This document shows, one piece after another, positions 8,934 to 18,225 of a DNA stretch of 64,000 nt. The notes beneath the pieces were generated by a model, which saw nothing but the letters and a program-made list of their open reading frames with translations, did no database searches and was not told where the DNA came from. The position numbers and the translations under genes were made by a program. Position 1 is the first letter of the stretch. Each line of letters opens with the position of its first letter. Source of the stretch: Streptomyces sp. NBC_01217 (GTDB lineage Bacteria > Actinomycetota > Actinomycetes > Streptomycetales > Streptomycetaceae). The stretch lies in NCBI RefSeq assembly GCF_035994185.1, contig NZ_CP108538.1, forward strand, positions 5,433,501 through 5,497,500, written 5' to 3'.

Positions 8934-10841
8934 TCACTCCGCGGCGGCCGTCGCCCCTCCGGGCGCCCGGCGGCGCTGTCGCCAGGCCCTCGTCAGCCGG
9001 CCCGCCGTGAACAGGGCCGCGAGCGTGGGCAGTGTCGCGCGGAGCGGGCTGACGTCCGGGGCCTTCCAGCCGTAGAACGCGGCCGTCGTGAACAGCAGCA
9101 GGCCCAGGGCGCGCAGCAGCCACCAGTGCGTCGGGCGGGTCTCGGGGCTGTCCGGGGGTGAGGGGTGTTCGCCGTCCTGGGTGGTCATCGTGGAGCGCAT
9201 GCCGGCCAGCAGGCCGCGGCGGGTGAGGACCCGGGCGCCGGGGAGGGCGTCGAGAACCTCCGGGCGGTCGCCGAAGCCCGCAGGGAGCGGGGGCAGGGAC
9301 AGGGCCGCCAGGAGGTCGGACTGGTGGCGGGGCGGGTTGCCCGTGGAGCGGAGGATGTGGATCAGCGGGCGGGGGTCCGGGAGAACGAAGGCGCGGGACA
9401 GGGCCTCGGCGGTGGCGGTCACCGCGGTGTGGTCCGGGGCGGGGGACGTGGCGTTCCACTCGTGGGTGGCCAGGGGCCTGCCCTTGAGGAACAGGGTGAG
9501 CCCGCAGCGTTCGGGCGTGCGGCGCAGGACCAGCGTGGGCCACTTCTCGCCCGTGGTGAAGTTGTCGGCCGCCGTGGTCAGCGGGTCCTCCGTGGTCAGG
9601 ACCGAGCGCTTGGCGGGCCGGGTCTCCGGGACAGCCTCGACGTAGGTGTGCGTGGCGGTCGCCGGGGCGGTGCGGAGGGAGACGCCGCACATCAGTGCCG
9701 CCTGCGCCACGTCCGCCGGGCGGGCCGCCGCTATCGCGACCGCGCACGGTGCGCCCGGTGTCCAGGCGGGGGTGAGGGCTGGGGCGGTACGGGACTGCGG
9801 GGGACGGGCGAAGAACGGGGTCCGTGTCGCCACGTGGATGCGGATGCCCGAGCGGGTCTCCAGGAACTCCTGGCGCGGGTCGTCGCCGAAGTGCGCCCAG
9901 GGGTACTTGGTGGCATGGACGCCGATGCTGCGGAAGGCCTCCAGCGCTTCGTCCCAGCGCCCGGTGCGCAGCAGCATCAGTGCCAGGTGGTTACGGAAGC
10001 CTGCCGCTTCGTGGCTGCCCGGTTCGTACGCGGCCGAGAGGTCCCGGGCGCGGGTGACCGCGGCCGCGACGCGGGGCTCGTACGGGTCGGCGCCGGCCGG
10101 GGTGTTGGAGGAGGGGGACAGGACCACGTACTCCAGCGCCGCGAACAGCGGCAGTGCGTGCAGTTTCGAACCGGGCGGGGCCGCGTCGGCCGCGCTCTCG
10201 GCGAAGGCGAACATCTCCTCGTGCGAGCCGTACCACTTCGCGCACAGGTACTGGAGGGCCGCGGCGTGGCATCCGTAGTGGTGCGGGTCGCGGGCCAGGG
10301 CCTGTGACCAGTACTCCTCGAAGACATCGCGCGGGGCCTGGCCGCCCCTGGCGTGGGTCAGCGCGATGCGCCACGGCACCGGGTCGGCGGGGTTGAGATC
10401 GGCTGCCCTGCCGATCAGCGGCGCCGCGTCCTCCAGCAGGGCGAAGAAGGCCTGGAACTGGTCGCGCGAGACATGCCTGGCGCGTTCCGCCGTACGTATC
10501 TCCCAGGCCCGGTCGATACAGAGGTCCGCCCGGACCAGGGCCGCGTCCGGGTCCTCGGGCGATTCGGTCAGCCAGGCGTCCAGCCAGCCGGGGTTGTGCA
10601 GGGCGGCCTCGGCGAGACGGGACACGTATCCGTCCCTCAGTTCCCACTGGGTGTGCTCGCGGGTCGCGGCGAGCAGCTCGCGGGCGGGGCCGTGGTCGCC
10701 CTCGGCGGCCGAGGTCAGGGCGGTACGGAGCGCGGTGTCGGGGGCGTCGACGACCACGGCCTCGTCCGGCGGCAGGTCGGCGCCGATGGACGCGCTGTGG
10801 CGCAGTACACGGGGAAGGGTGAGGAGGAACGGAAGGCGCAC
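8934..10841 (-). CDS. Solenoid (TPR-like) protein with C-terminal membrane segments
   Basis: 635 aa, function unknown. The N-terminal half (about 60-330) is all-helical and TPR-like, with an R-A-R-H-V-S-R-D-Q-F-Q-x-F motif, a W-E-I-R motif just before it, and D-P-H-H-Y-G...L-C-A-K-W-Y-G-S-H-E-E. All of these recur in the protein at 22860-23807 (for example R-A-E-H-V-S-Q-D-Q-F and L-C-P-K-W-G-G-S-W-E-E), so the two are paralogues. The middle (about 350-520) looks like a separate domain. Near residue 575 there are two hydrophobic segments (LLRALGLLLFTTAAFYGW, then TLPTLAALFTAG) and a basic tail, so it is probably membrane-anchored. It could be DUF4034-like, but I cannot confirm that. Confidence 0.8.
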   Translation of the reverse strand: MRLPFLLTLPRVLRHSASIGADLPPDEAVVVDAPDTALRTALTSAAEGDHGPARELLAATREHTQWELRDGYVSRLAEAALHNPGWLDAWLTESPEDPDAALVRADLCIDRAWEIRTAERARHVSRDQFQAFFALLEDAAPLIGRAADLNPADPVPWRIALTHARGGQAPRDVFEEYWSQALARDPHHYGCHAAALQYLCAKWYGSHEEMFAFAESAADAAPPGSKLHALPLFAALEYVVLSPSSNTPAGADPYEPRVAAAVTRARDLSAAYEPGSHEAAGFRNHLALMLLRTGRWDEALEAFRSIGVHATKYPWAHFGDDPRQEFLETRSGIRIHVATRTPFFARPPQSRTAPALTPAWTPGAPCAVAIAAARPADVAQAALMCGVSLRTAPATATHTYVEAVPETRPAKRSVLTTEDPLTTAADNFTTGEKWPTLVLRRTPERCGLTLFLKGRPLATHEWNATSPAPDHTAVTATAEALSRAFVLPDPRPLIHILRSTGNPPRHQSDLLAALSLPPLPAGFGDRPEVLDALPGARVLTRRGLLAGMRSTMTTQDGEHPSPPDSPETRPTHWWLLRALGLLLFTTAAFYGWKAPDVSPLRATLPTLAALFTAGRLTRAWRQRRRAPGGATAAAE

Positions 10842-10858
10842 GAGATCCCCCGGCCGGG

Positions 10859-11713
10859 TCAGCCGGCGGGTGCGGTGGCCGCCGCCGACGCCTGGAGATC
10901 ACCGCGGTAGCGGATCTGACGGAACGTGAAGTTCGTCAGGTCGTCACCGGCGGCGAAGGCGTTCCTGTCGCCCTTGGTGACGTTCTTTCCGCTGGTGAAC
11001 CCGGTGATGGCGAAATAGGCGTAACGGCCGTAGGAGTTGGCTGTACGGCGGCAGACCGATCCGGTGGGGCAGAAGGCCGGCACACCCGAGCCGCTCAGGG
11101 TGGCGATGCTGCCGCTGGCCTGCTGGGCCGCCTTCTTGGCCTGCGCCTCCGTCTCGAAGACCGCGAGGCCGACGGTGACGGCGACGCCGTCCTTGCTGTA
11201 CGTGGCCCGGATGACCTGGTCACAGCCGTTGTTGACGAGGATCGAGCCGAGCGCGCCCTTGGTGGTCGCGGCGCAGTTCCTCGTCTGCTGTGTCGCGCCC
11301 TTGACGTAGACGCGGTCGCCCATGGTGAGCTTCTTGCCGGGGAAGAACGCGGCGACGGTGATCGGCGCCTTGTCCTTCTTGACGTCGGATATGTAGTCCT
11401 TCGGGTCCGGCGGGGGCGGCGGTGCCACCGAGGAGAAGGACGGCTCGGGCTCGGCGGTGTCGTCCGGGAGGTCGGTCGGTGCCGGCAGCTCGCTCGCGTT
11501 CTTGCCGGAGCCGGTGGAGTGGCTGTTGTTGTTCGTCGAGATGACCGCGGTCGCCACGATCGCGCCGACCGCCGCGGTGGCGAGCACGCCGCCGCCGATC
11601 AGCAGCCATTTCTTGCGGCGGCCGCGCGCGGCGGACTCTTCGGCCAGCGCTGCCCAGTCCGGAGTCTGTGTGCCCCCGGGCCCCCAGGAGGGCCCCCCTT
11701 GCCCAAAGCTCAT
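10859..11713 (-). CDS. Single-pass membrane or secreted protein
   Basis: 284 aa from ATG 11713 (MSFGQGGPSWGPGG); the longer frame to 11782 overlaps the divergent ABC-F start. A Gly/Pro-rich cytoplasmic N-terminus of about 35 residues ends in RRKK, then comes one membrane helix (about 36-58), a Ser/Thr/Asn and Pro-rich linker, and an external domain with four Cys (N-C-A-A-T near 175, N-N-G-C-D, F-C-P-T-G-S-V-C-R-R) that could form two disulfides. This layout is common in Streptomyces cell-envelope proteins of unknown role. Its stop is 17 bases from the start of the preceding minus-strand gene, so the two are probably co-transcribed, with this gene first. Confidence 0.85.
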   Translation of the reverse strand: MSFGQGGPSWGPGGTQTPDWAALAEESAARGRRKKWLLIGGGVLATAAVGAIVATAVISTNNNSHSTGSGKNASELPAPTDLPDDTAEPEPSFSSVAPPPPPDPKDYISDVKKDKAPITVAAFFPGKKLTMGDRVYVKGATQQTRNCAATTKGALGSILVNNGCDQVIRATYSKDGVAVTVGLAVFETEAQAKKAAQQASGSIATLSGSGVPAFCPTGSVCRRTANSYGRYAYFAITGFTSGKNVTKGDRNAFAAGDDLTNFTFRQIRYRGDLQASAAATAPAG

Positions 11714-11780
11714 GCGGCGAATCCTAGACGGAACGTAAACCGGTTGGGCCAGGGCTTCGCGGGCCGTGACAATGCTGTGC

Positions 11781-13400
11781 ATGGGACATCTTGAAGCGGG
11801 CCATCTGGAGTACTACCTACCGGACGGGCGGGTGCTGCTCGGCGATGCTTCGTTCCGGGTCGCGGACGGGGCCGTGGTCGCCCTCGTGGGGGCGAACGGC
11901 GCCGGGAAGACCACATTGCTGAGGCTGCTCGCCGGGGAGCTCCAGCCGCACGGCGGCTCCGTGTCGGTGAGCGGCGGGCTCGGGGTGATGCAGCAGTTCG
12001 TGGGCTCCGTGCGCGACGAGCGCACGGTCCGGGATCTGCTGGTCTCGGTGGCCCAGCCCCGTATCCGGGAGGCGGCGCTGGCGGTCGACGGGGCCGAGGA
12101 GCTGATCCTCACGGTCGACGACGAGGCCGCGCAGATGAAGTACGCGCAGGCGCTGAGCGACTGGGCGGAGGCCCGCGGGTACGAGGCCGAGACGGTGTGG
12201 GACATGTGCACCATGGCCGCGCTCGGTGTCCCGTACGAGAAGGCGCAGTGGCGCGAGGTGCGCACGCTGTCCGGCGGCGAGCAGAAGCGGCTGGTGCTGG
12301 AGGCGCTGCTGCGCGGTCCCGACGAGGTGCTGCTGCTCGACGAGCCGGACAACTATCTCGACGTGCCCGGAAAGCGGTGGCTGGAGGAGAAGCTGAAGGA
12401 GACCCGTAAGACGGTCCTCTTCGTCTCCCACGACCGGGAGCTGCTGTCCCGGGCCGCCGAGAAGATCGTCAGCGTCGAGCCGAGCCCGGCGGGCAGCGAC
12501 GTGTGGGTGCACGGCGCCGGTTTCGATACGTACCACCAGGCTCGCAAGGACCGGTTCGCCCGGTTCGAGGAGCTGCTGCGGCGCTGGGAGGAGGAGCACG
12601 CCCGGCTGAAGGCGCTGGTCCACCGGCTGCGGCAGCAGGCGGCGATCAGCCCCGACATGGCGTCCCGCTACCGGGCGATGCAGACCCGCTTCAAGAAGTT
12701 CGAGGACGCGGGACCTCCGCCCGAGCCGCCGCGCGAGCAGGACATCAAGATGCGGCTGCGCGGCGGGCGGACCGGTGTGCGGGCGGTGACCTGCAAGGGG
12801 CTCGAACTGACCGGGCTGATGAAACCCTTCGACCTGGAGATCTTCTACGGGGAGCGGGTCGCCGTCCTCGGCTCGAACGGGTCGGGCAAGTCGCACTTCC
12901 TGCGGCTGCTGGCCGGGGAGCCGGTCGCGCACACGGGTGAGTGGAAGCTCGGCGCGCGGGTCGTGCCCGGACACTTCGCCCAGACGCACGCCCATCCGGA
13001 ACTGATGGGGAACACGCTCGTCGAGATCCTGTGGACGGAGCACGCCAAGGACCGGGGCGGGGCGATGTCCGTACTGCGCCGGTACGAGCTGGAGCGACAG
13101 GGCGACCAGCCGTTCGAGAAGCTGTCCGGCGGGCAGCAGGCGCGGTTCCAGATCCTGCTCCTGGAGCTGGCGGGGACCACGGCGCTGCTGCTGGACGAGC
13201 CGACGGACAACCTGGACCTGGAGTCGGCCGAGGCGCTGCAGGACGGTCTTGAGGCGTACGACGGCACGGTGATGGCCGTCACGCACGACCGCTGGTTCGC
13301 GAAGTCCTTCGACCGGTACCTGGTGTTCGGTTCGGACGGCGTCGTACGCGAGACGACGGAGCCGGTGTGGGACGAGCGGAGGGTGGAACGGGCGCGGTAG
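11781..13400 (+). CDS. ABC-F family ATPase
   Basis: 539 aa with two fused ABC ATPase domains and no membrane segments, which makes it ABC-F (ribosome-associated or ribosome-protection type) rather than a transporter. Domain 1: Walker A GANGAGKTT at 37-45, signature LSGGEQKR, Walker B LLLDEPDNYLD. A charged linker follows (about 240-330, EELLRRWEEEHARLK and KMRLRGGRTG). Domain 2: Walker A GSNGSGKSH, signature LSGGQQAR, Walker B LLLDEPTDNLD. The start is ATG 11781 (MGHLEAGHLEYYLPDGR). It is divergent from the membrane protein across 67 bases. A role in antibiotic tolerance or translation is inferred from the family only. Confidence 0.93.
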   Translation: MGHLEAGHLEYYLPDGRVLLGDASFRVADGAVVALVGANGAGKTTLLRLLAGELQPHGGSVSVSGGLGVMQQFVGSVRDERTVRDLLVSVAQPRIREAALAVDGAEELILTVDDEAAQMKYAQALSDWAEARGYEAETVWDMCTMAALGVPYEKAQWREVRTLSGGEQKRLVLEALLRGPDEVLLLDEPDNYLDVPGKRWLEEKLKETRKTVLFVSHDRELLSRAAEKIVSVEPSPAGSDVWVHGAGFDTYHQARKDRFARFEELLRRWEEEHARLKALVHRLRQQAAISPDMASRYRAMQTRFKKFEDAGPPPEPPREQDIKMRLRGGRTGVRAVTCKGLELTGLMKPFDLEIFYGERVAVLGSNGSGKSHFLRLLAGEPVAHTGEWKLGARVVPGHFAQTHAHPELMGNTLVEILWTEHAKDRGGAMSVLRRYELERQGDQPFEKLSGGQQARFQILLLELAGTTALLLDEPTDNLDLESAEALQDGLEAYDGTVMAVTHDRWFAKSFDRYLVFGSDGVVRETTEPVWDERRVERAR

Positions 13401-13501
13401 TGGGGGTGTGCGCGGCGGGGTGCTCATGTGGTGATCACCCGTCCGGGTGATCACTCCGGGAAGGGCGGACAGGTCCGACGCGGCGTTCATAGCGTGACGG
13501 C

Positions 13502-14380
13502 ATGGTCAGCTCATCACACGAGGCGATGCACCGGATCTTCCAGGAGGATCCCGGAGTCTTCGCGCGGACCTTCCGCACGCTGGGGCTTCCCTTTCCGGAA
13601 CCCGTCGCGGTGTCCCTCATGCCCACCGATCTCACCGAGATCCAGCCGCTCGAAAGACGGGTGGACACCCTGCTGCGGATCGACGCGGCCGAGGGCGACA
13701 GCTATCTGCTGGCGGTGGAGGCACAAGGCAAGAAGGACCGGGCGAAACCGGGCAGCTGGGCGTACTACGTGGCCCACCTCTACGCGAAGTACCGGCTCCC
13801 TCCGCTGCTCCTGGTGACATGCCAGGACAGGACCACGGCCGAGTGGGCGGCGCGGACGGTGGACATCGGCCCCACGGCATGGCCGACGCTTTCGCTCCGC
13901 CCGCTGGTGCTGGGGCCGCACAACGTGCCGGTCGTGACCGACCCGGACGAGGCCGCCAGGGACATTCCCCTCGCCACGCTCTCGGCCGTCACGCATGGTA
14001 AGGATCCAAACGCCGGTGCCATACTGAAGGCGCTGGCTGCCGCGCTGCAGACCGTTGACGACGACACCGCGATGATCTTCGCCGAACTCACCGAACTCGG
14101 CCTGGGCTCCGCTCCGGCCGCACAGATCTGGAGGGATCTGATGTCTGTCGACCTCTCTTTCTTCCGCTCGGAGACGTCCGAGCGACTGCGGTCCGAGGGG
14201 CGCGCCGAGGGGCGCGCCGAGGATATTTTGCGGATTTTGTCCAAGCGGGGTGTCGTGGTGTCGGAGCAGGTGCGGGAGCGGATCGTCTCGTGTGGTGATC
14301 TGGATGTGCTGAGCGACTGGTTCGACCGGTCGCTGGTCGTCGAGGTTGCCGAGGAGCTGTTCGCGGTGGCCGGGGACTGA
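13502..14380 (+). CDS. PD-(D/E)XK nuclease-like protein, Rpn/YhgA type
   Basis: 292 aa. The pattern Asp55 (R-R-V-D-T-L-L-R-I-D), then Glu73-x-Gln75-x-Lys77 (LLAVEAQGKK), matches the PD-(D/E)XK core of Rpn-type recombination-promoting nucleases. The C-terminus has a tandem E-G-R-A repeat (SEGRAEGRAEDI) encoded by two copies of GGGGCGCGCCGA, then a helical L-S-K-R-G-V...W-F-D-R-S-L-V segment. ATG 13502. Members are multicopy in Streptomyces genomes (recollection), so this may be a mobile or rapidly duplicating family inserted between core genes. Biochemical activity is not established by sequence. Confidence 0.75.
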   Translation: MVSSSHEAMHRIFQEDPGVFARTFRTLGLPFPEPVAVSLMPTDLTEIQPLERRVDTLLRIDAAEGDSYLLAVEAQGKKDRAKPGSWAYYVAHLYAKYRLPPLLLVTCQDRTTAEWAARTVDIGPTAWPTLSLRPLVLGPHNVPVVTDPDEAARDIPLATLSAVTHGKDPNAGAILKALAAALQTVDDDTAMIFAELTELGLGSAPAAQIWRDLMSVDLSFFRSETSERLRSEGRAEGRAEDILRILSKRGVVVSEQVRERIVSCGDLDVLSDWFDRSLVVEVAEELFAVAGD

Positions 14381-14666
14381 CTTCGGGGCGGTCGGGAGAC
14401 GGGTTTCCGGGGTGACCGGAAGCCAGGCGTGGCAGCGGGGCCGGGGCTGTTTTGACCCGTCCCGGTCGGTGCGGGTACTGTCAGGGGTTGTTATACGTAT
14501 CGGCTTCGTCGTTCTCACGCGAAGAGCCCTTACGTAGGTTCTCTGGAGCAGTTACCAGTGGCTCGCATACGGACAGTGTTCCCGGCATTGTGGGCCCCAG
14601 CTGCATGATCGCTTCAGGGGTGCCATGTGTCTGGACCTCATCCACTGAAGAAGCGAAGGCTACGAA
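14381..14666 (+). promoter_or_regulatory. Upstream region and leader of rplM-rpsI
   Basis: 286 bases with no gene. An AT-richer stretch (TTGTTATACGTATCGG, about 14487-14502) lies about 165 bases before rplM and is the likeliest promoter area. A long 5' leader would follow, as is usual for L13 operons. I found no strong hairpin and cannot define the transcription start. Confidence 0.45.
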
Positions 14667-15110
14667 GTGCGTACGTACAGCCCCAAGCCCGGCGATGTGA
14701 CGCGCCAGTGGCACATCATTGACGCGCAGGACATCGTCCTGGGTCGTCTGGCCACCACGGCTGCGAACCTCCTCCGCGGCAAGCACAAGGCGATTTACGC
14801 CCCCCACATGGACATGGGCGACTTCGTCATCATCATCAACGCCGAGAAGGTTCACCTCTCCGGCAACAAGAAGACCCAGAAGATGGCGTACCGCCACTCC
14901 GGGTTCCCGGGTGGTCTCCGCTCCGTCCGTTACGACGAGCTGCTCGCCAAGAGCCCCGAGAAGGCTGTCGAGAAGGCCATCAAGGGCATGATCCCCAAGA
15001 ACAGCCTGGGCCGTCAGATGCTCTCGAAGCTCAAGGTCTACGCGGGCGACCAGCACCCGCACGCTGCTCAGCAGCCGGTCCCGTTCGAGATCACCCAGGT
15101 CGCGCAGTAG
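14667..15110 (+). CDS. rplM: Ribosomal protein L13
   Basis: 50S early-assembly protein L13, 147 aa. It starts [19 protein letters not shown], with the motifs [17 protein letters not shown] and [15 protein letters not shown] 14667 lies after GAAGAAGCGAAGGCTAC. It is the first gene of the L13-S9 operon; rpsI follows after 44 bases. Confidence 0.97.
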   Translation: MRTYSPKPGDVTRQWHIIDAQDIVLGRLATTAANLLRGKHKAIYAPHMDMGDFVIIINAEKVHLSGNKKTQKMAYRHSGFPGGLRSVRYDELLAKSPEKAVEKAIKGMIPKNSLGRQMLSKLKVYAGDQHPHAAQQPVPFEITQVAQ

Positions 15111-15154
15111 TTCCGGCCTCCCCCCAAGACCAAAAGAAAGATCTGAGGAGAATC

Positions 15155-15682
15155 GTGGCCGAGACCACTGTTGAGAACCCCGTCGAGGGCACCGAGGGCG
15201 AAGAGGTTTTCGCTGAGGTGACCACCTTCGAGTCCGAGGTTCCCGTCGAGGGCGAGTACACCAGCGAGTCGCTGGCCTCCCGCTTCGGCGACCCGCAGCC
15301 TGCCGCCGGCCTTGGCCGTCGGAAGAACGCCATCGCCCGCGTCCGGATCGTTCCGGGCACCGGCAAGTGGAAGATCAACGGTCGCACCCTTGAGGACTAC
15401 TTCCCCAACAAGGTGCACCAGCAGGAAGTCAACGAGCCCTTCAAGGTGCTCGAGCTCGACAACCGCTACGACGTCATCGCCCGCATCTCGGGTGGCGGCG
15501 TCTCGGGTCAGGCCGGCGCCCTGCGCCTCGGCGTCGCCCGCGCGCTGAACGAGGCGGACGTGGACAACAACCGCGCCCCGCTGAAGAAGGCCGGCTTCCT
15601 CTCCCGCGACGACCGTGCGGTCGAGCGCAAGAAGGCCGGTCTCAAGAAGGCCCGTAAGGCCCCGCAGTACAGCAAGCGCTAA
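15155..15682 (+). CDS. rpsI: Ribosomal protein S9 with acidic N-terminal extension
   Basis: 30S protein S9, 175 aa. The S9 core begins about residue 52 ([14 protein letters not shown]) and ends [11 protein letters not shown], whose tail reaches the P-site tRNA. The first 50 or so residues are acidic ([20 protein letters not shown]), an extension found in actinobacteria and absent from E. coli S9. GTG 15155 follows CTGAGGAGAATC. Confidence 0.96.
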   Translation: MAETTVENPVEGTEGEEVFAEVTTFESEVPVEGEYTSESLASRFGDPQPAAGLGRRKNAIARVRIVPGTGKWKINGRTLEDYFPNKVHQQEVNEPFKVLELDNRYDVIARISGGGVSGQAGALRLGVARALNEADVDNNRAPLKKAGFLSRDDRAVERKKAGLKKARKAPQYSKR

Positions 15683-15709
15683 ACCGCCTGCTCATCTGCT
15701 TTACACGTT

Positions 15710-15743
15710 CGCCCCGGCGGCACACCTCGTGCTTGCCGGGGCG
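15710..15743 (+). terminator. Terminator of rplM-rpsI
   Basis: CGCCCCGGC (15710-15718) pairs with GCCGGGGCG (15735-15743), a 9-bp stem with a 16-nt loop, 28 bases after the rpsI stop. Confidence 0.7.
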
Positions 15744-15841
15744 TTCGTCTATCGGCACCCCCGGGCGTATAACGGCATAAGGCGTTCATGCGCTTTGGTT
15801 TGTTTTGTTTTGCGGTTTCGGAGCATCTTCGGAGGACACCA

Positions 15842-17200
15842 GTGGGACGACTCTTCGGCACGGACGGTGTGCGCGGTGTCGCCAATGCGGATCTGACGGC
15901 TGAGCTTGCGCTCGGTCTCTCGGTCGCTGCGGCGCATGTGCTTGCCGAGGCGGGCACCTTTGAGGGGCATCGGCCGACAGCCGTGGTGGGGCGTGACCCA
16001 CGTGCGTCCGGAGAGTTCCTGGAGGCCGCCATCGTGGCCGGTCTCGCGAGCGCGGGCGTGGACGTCCTGCGGGTCGGTGTGCTGCCCACCCCCGCGGTGG
16101 CGTACCTCACCGGTGCGCTGGGCGCCGACCTCGGCGTGATGCTCTCCGCCAGCCACAACGCCATGCCGGACAACGGTGTCAAGTTCTTCGCCCGTGGCGG
16201 TCACAAGCTCGCCGACGAGCTGGAGGACCGGATCGAGACGGTCTACGAGCAGCACCGCACCGGTGAGCCCTGGGAGCGCCCGACCGGTGCCGGTGTAGGG
16301 CGCGTCACCGAGTACGCGGAGGGCTTCGACCGGTACGTCGGCCACCTCATCACCGTCCTCCCGAACCGTCTCGACGGCGTGAAGGTCGTCCTCGACGAGG
16401 CACACGGCGCGGCCTCCCGGGTCTCGCCCGAGGCCTTCACCCGGGCGGGCGCCGAGGTCGTCACGATCGGTGCCGAGCCGGACGGCCTGAACATCAACGA
16501 CGGCTGCGGCTCCACCCACCTGGAGCTCCTGAAGGCCGCCGTCGTCGAGCACGGCGCCGACCTCGGCATCGCGCACGACGGCGACGCCGACCGCTGCCTC
16601 GCCGTGGACGCCGCGGGCGAGGAGGTCGACGGCGACCAGATCCTGGCCGTCCTCGCCCTCGCCATGCGCGAGGCCGGGCAGCTGCGCAAGGACACCGTGG
16701 TCGGCACGGTCATGTCCAACCTCGGCTTCAAGATCGCGATGGAGCGCGAGGGCATCCAGCTCGTCCAGACCGCCGTCGGCGACCGTTACGTACTGGAGTC
16801 GATGAAGGCCGAGGGCTACGCTCTGGGCGGCGAGCAGTCCGGCCACGTCATCGTCCTGGACCACGCCACGACCGGCGACGGCACGCTGACGGGCCTGCTG
16901 CTGGCGGCCCGGGTCGCCGCCACCGGCCGTACGCTCGCCGAGCTGGCCGGTGTCATGCAGCGGCTGCCGCAGCTGCTGATCAACGTCCGTGACGTCGACA
17001 AGTCCCGCGTCGGGTCCTCCCCGGAGCTGGCCGCCGCGGTCGCCGAGGCCGAGCGCGAGCTGGGTTCCACCGGGCGCGTGCTGCTGCGCCAGTCGGGCAC
17101 GGAGCCGCTGGTACGCGTCATGGTCGAGGCGGCCGACATCGACCAGGCACGGGCAGTCGCCGGCCGGCTGGCCGACGTGGTGAAGTCCGCGCTCGGGTAG
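15842..17200 (+). CDS. glmM: Phosphoglucosamine mutase
   Basis: Interconverts GlcN-6-P and GlcN-1-P on the route to UDP-GlcNAc for peptidoglycan, 452 aa. The N-terminal [14 protein letters not shown] is diagnostic. The phospho-Ser is Ser104 in L-S-A-S-H-N. The metal loop is DGDADRC and the substrate loop GGEQSGH. The C-terminal phosphate-binding [12 protein letters not shown] is present. GTG 15842 has CGGAGGACACCA upstream. It works with glmS at 26379. Confidence 0.97.
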   Translation: MGRLFGTDGVRGVANADLTAELALGLSVAAAHVLAEAGTFEGHRPTAVVGRDPRASGEFLEAAIVAGLASAGVDVLRVGVLPTPAVAYLTGALGADLGVMLSASHNAMPDNGVKFFARGGHKLADELEDRIETVYEQHRTGEPWERPTGAGVGRVTEYAEGFDRYVGHLITVLPNRLDGVKVVLDEAHGAASRVSPEAFTRAGAEVVTIGAEPDGLNINDGCGSTHLELLKAAVVEHGADLGIAHDGDADRCLAVDAAGEEVDGDQILAVLALAMREAGQLRKDTVVGTVMSNLGFKIAMEREGIQLVQTAVGDRYVLESMKAEGYALGGEQSGHVIVLDHATTGDGTLTGLLLAARVAATGRTLAELAGVMQRLPQLLINVRDVDKSRVGSSPELAAAVAEAERELGSTGRVLLRQSGTEPLVRVMVEAADIDQARAVAGRLADVVKSALG

Positions 17201-17240
17201 CCCTGCCCGGCGTGGCCGCAACGGTCACGGGTTGTCCGTG

Positions 17241-18197
17241 TCACTCGCCGGACGGGCTCGCAACGTAGTCCGTCCGGCGGCGGTGTGCTGCCCACAGGGC
17301 CTTCTGGACCAGCAGGGTCAGGGTTCCCGCGGCCACGATTCCGCCGAGGTTCGCCAGCAGCTGGGTCGTGGAGCCCGACATCTGGCTGTAGTCGCTGTAG
17401 CTGAACGCCACCGCCGCGTTGGCCGCCGCCGGTACGGTCGTCACCGAGATGGCGACCCCGATCAGCGCCCCGGACTTCGCCGAGGTGAGCGACAGCGTCC
17501 CGGCGGTGCCGGCCAGGAACGCCACCACGAACGACATCGCGTCCGGCTTCCAGATGAACGCCGTGTTGGGCCGGGCCGCCTCGATCATCGAGCGGTTGAA
17601 CAGCCCGAAGGCGTCCATCAGCCAGGCGAAGCCGACCGTCAGCACCATCGCGACGGCGAAACCGCCGATCAACGCCACCAGCGACCGCCACACCAGGCGC
17701 GGGGCGCGCTGCACCAGGGCCGTGGAGATCCCGGCCAGCGGTCCGAACTCCGGGCCGACCGCCATCGCGCCCACGATCAGGATCGCGTTGTCGAGCATCA
17801 CACCGCAGGCGGCGAGCATCGTCGCGACCGCGAGGAACGCCACATAGGTGACGCTGAACGTCGACTCCTCGTGGGTGGCGTCCGTCAGCTCCTCCCACAG
17901 CACCGCGTCCGCACCCTCGCCCGGCGCCTCCGCCTCGGCCCGGTCGGCGTGCGCGGAGAGCGTCAGGTCCATGTTCTCGACGGTGATCGAACCGGACTTG
18001 TCGATGTCGAGCCTGCGCAGCGCGCTGATCAGCCCGTCGCCCGCCTCGCGGGCCACATCGCACAGCACCAGGTCACCGGCCGGGCTGCGGGCGGCCCCGG
18101 GCATCACCACGAGATGGGTCGTACCGACGGTGCTCTCCACCAGGTGCACCACCTCGCCCGTGCGGTAGGCGGGGACGATCAGGCGCAGATGCAGCAC
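17241..18197 (-). CDS. DUF389 family membrane protein
   Basis: 318 aa. The N-terminal soluble part (1-125) starts L-H-L-R-L-I-V-P. About six membrane segments follow, with G-V-M-L-D-N-A-I-L-I-V-G-A-M-A-V-G-P-E-F-G-P, the hallmark of DUF389 (TIGR00341-like) proteins. The role is unknown; a transport function is often guessed. GTG 18197 has GGGAG upstream. It lies 28 bases downstream of coaA on the same strand and may be read through from it. Convergent with glmM. Confidence 0.88.
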   Translation of the reverse strand: MLHLRLIVPAYRTGEVVHLVESTVGTTHLVVMPGAARSPAGDLVLCDVAREAGDGLISALRRLDIDKSGSITVENMDLTLSAHADRAEAEAPGEGADAVLWEELTDATHEESTFSVTYVAFLAVATMLAACGVMLDNAILIVGAMAVGPEFGPLAGISTALVQRAPRLVWRSLVALIGGFAVAMVLTVGFAWLMDAFGLFNRSMIEAARPNTAFIWKPDAMSFVVAFLAGTAGTLSLTSAKSGALIGVAISVTTVPAAANAAVAFSYSDYSQMSGSTTQLLANLGGIVAAGTLTLLVQKALWAAHRRRTDYVASPSGE

Positions 18198-18225
18198 GCG
18201 GCCACTCCCAGAAGGTGTCGAAGGC

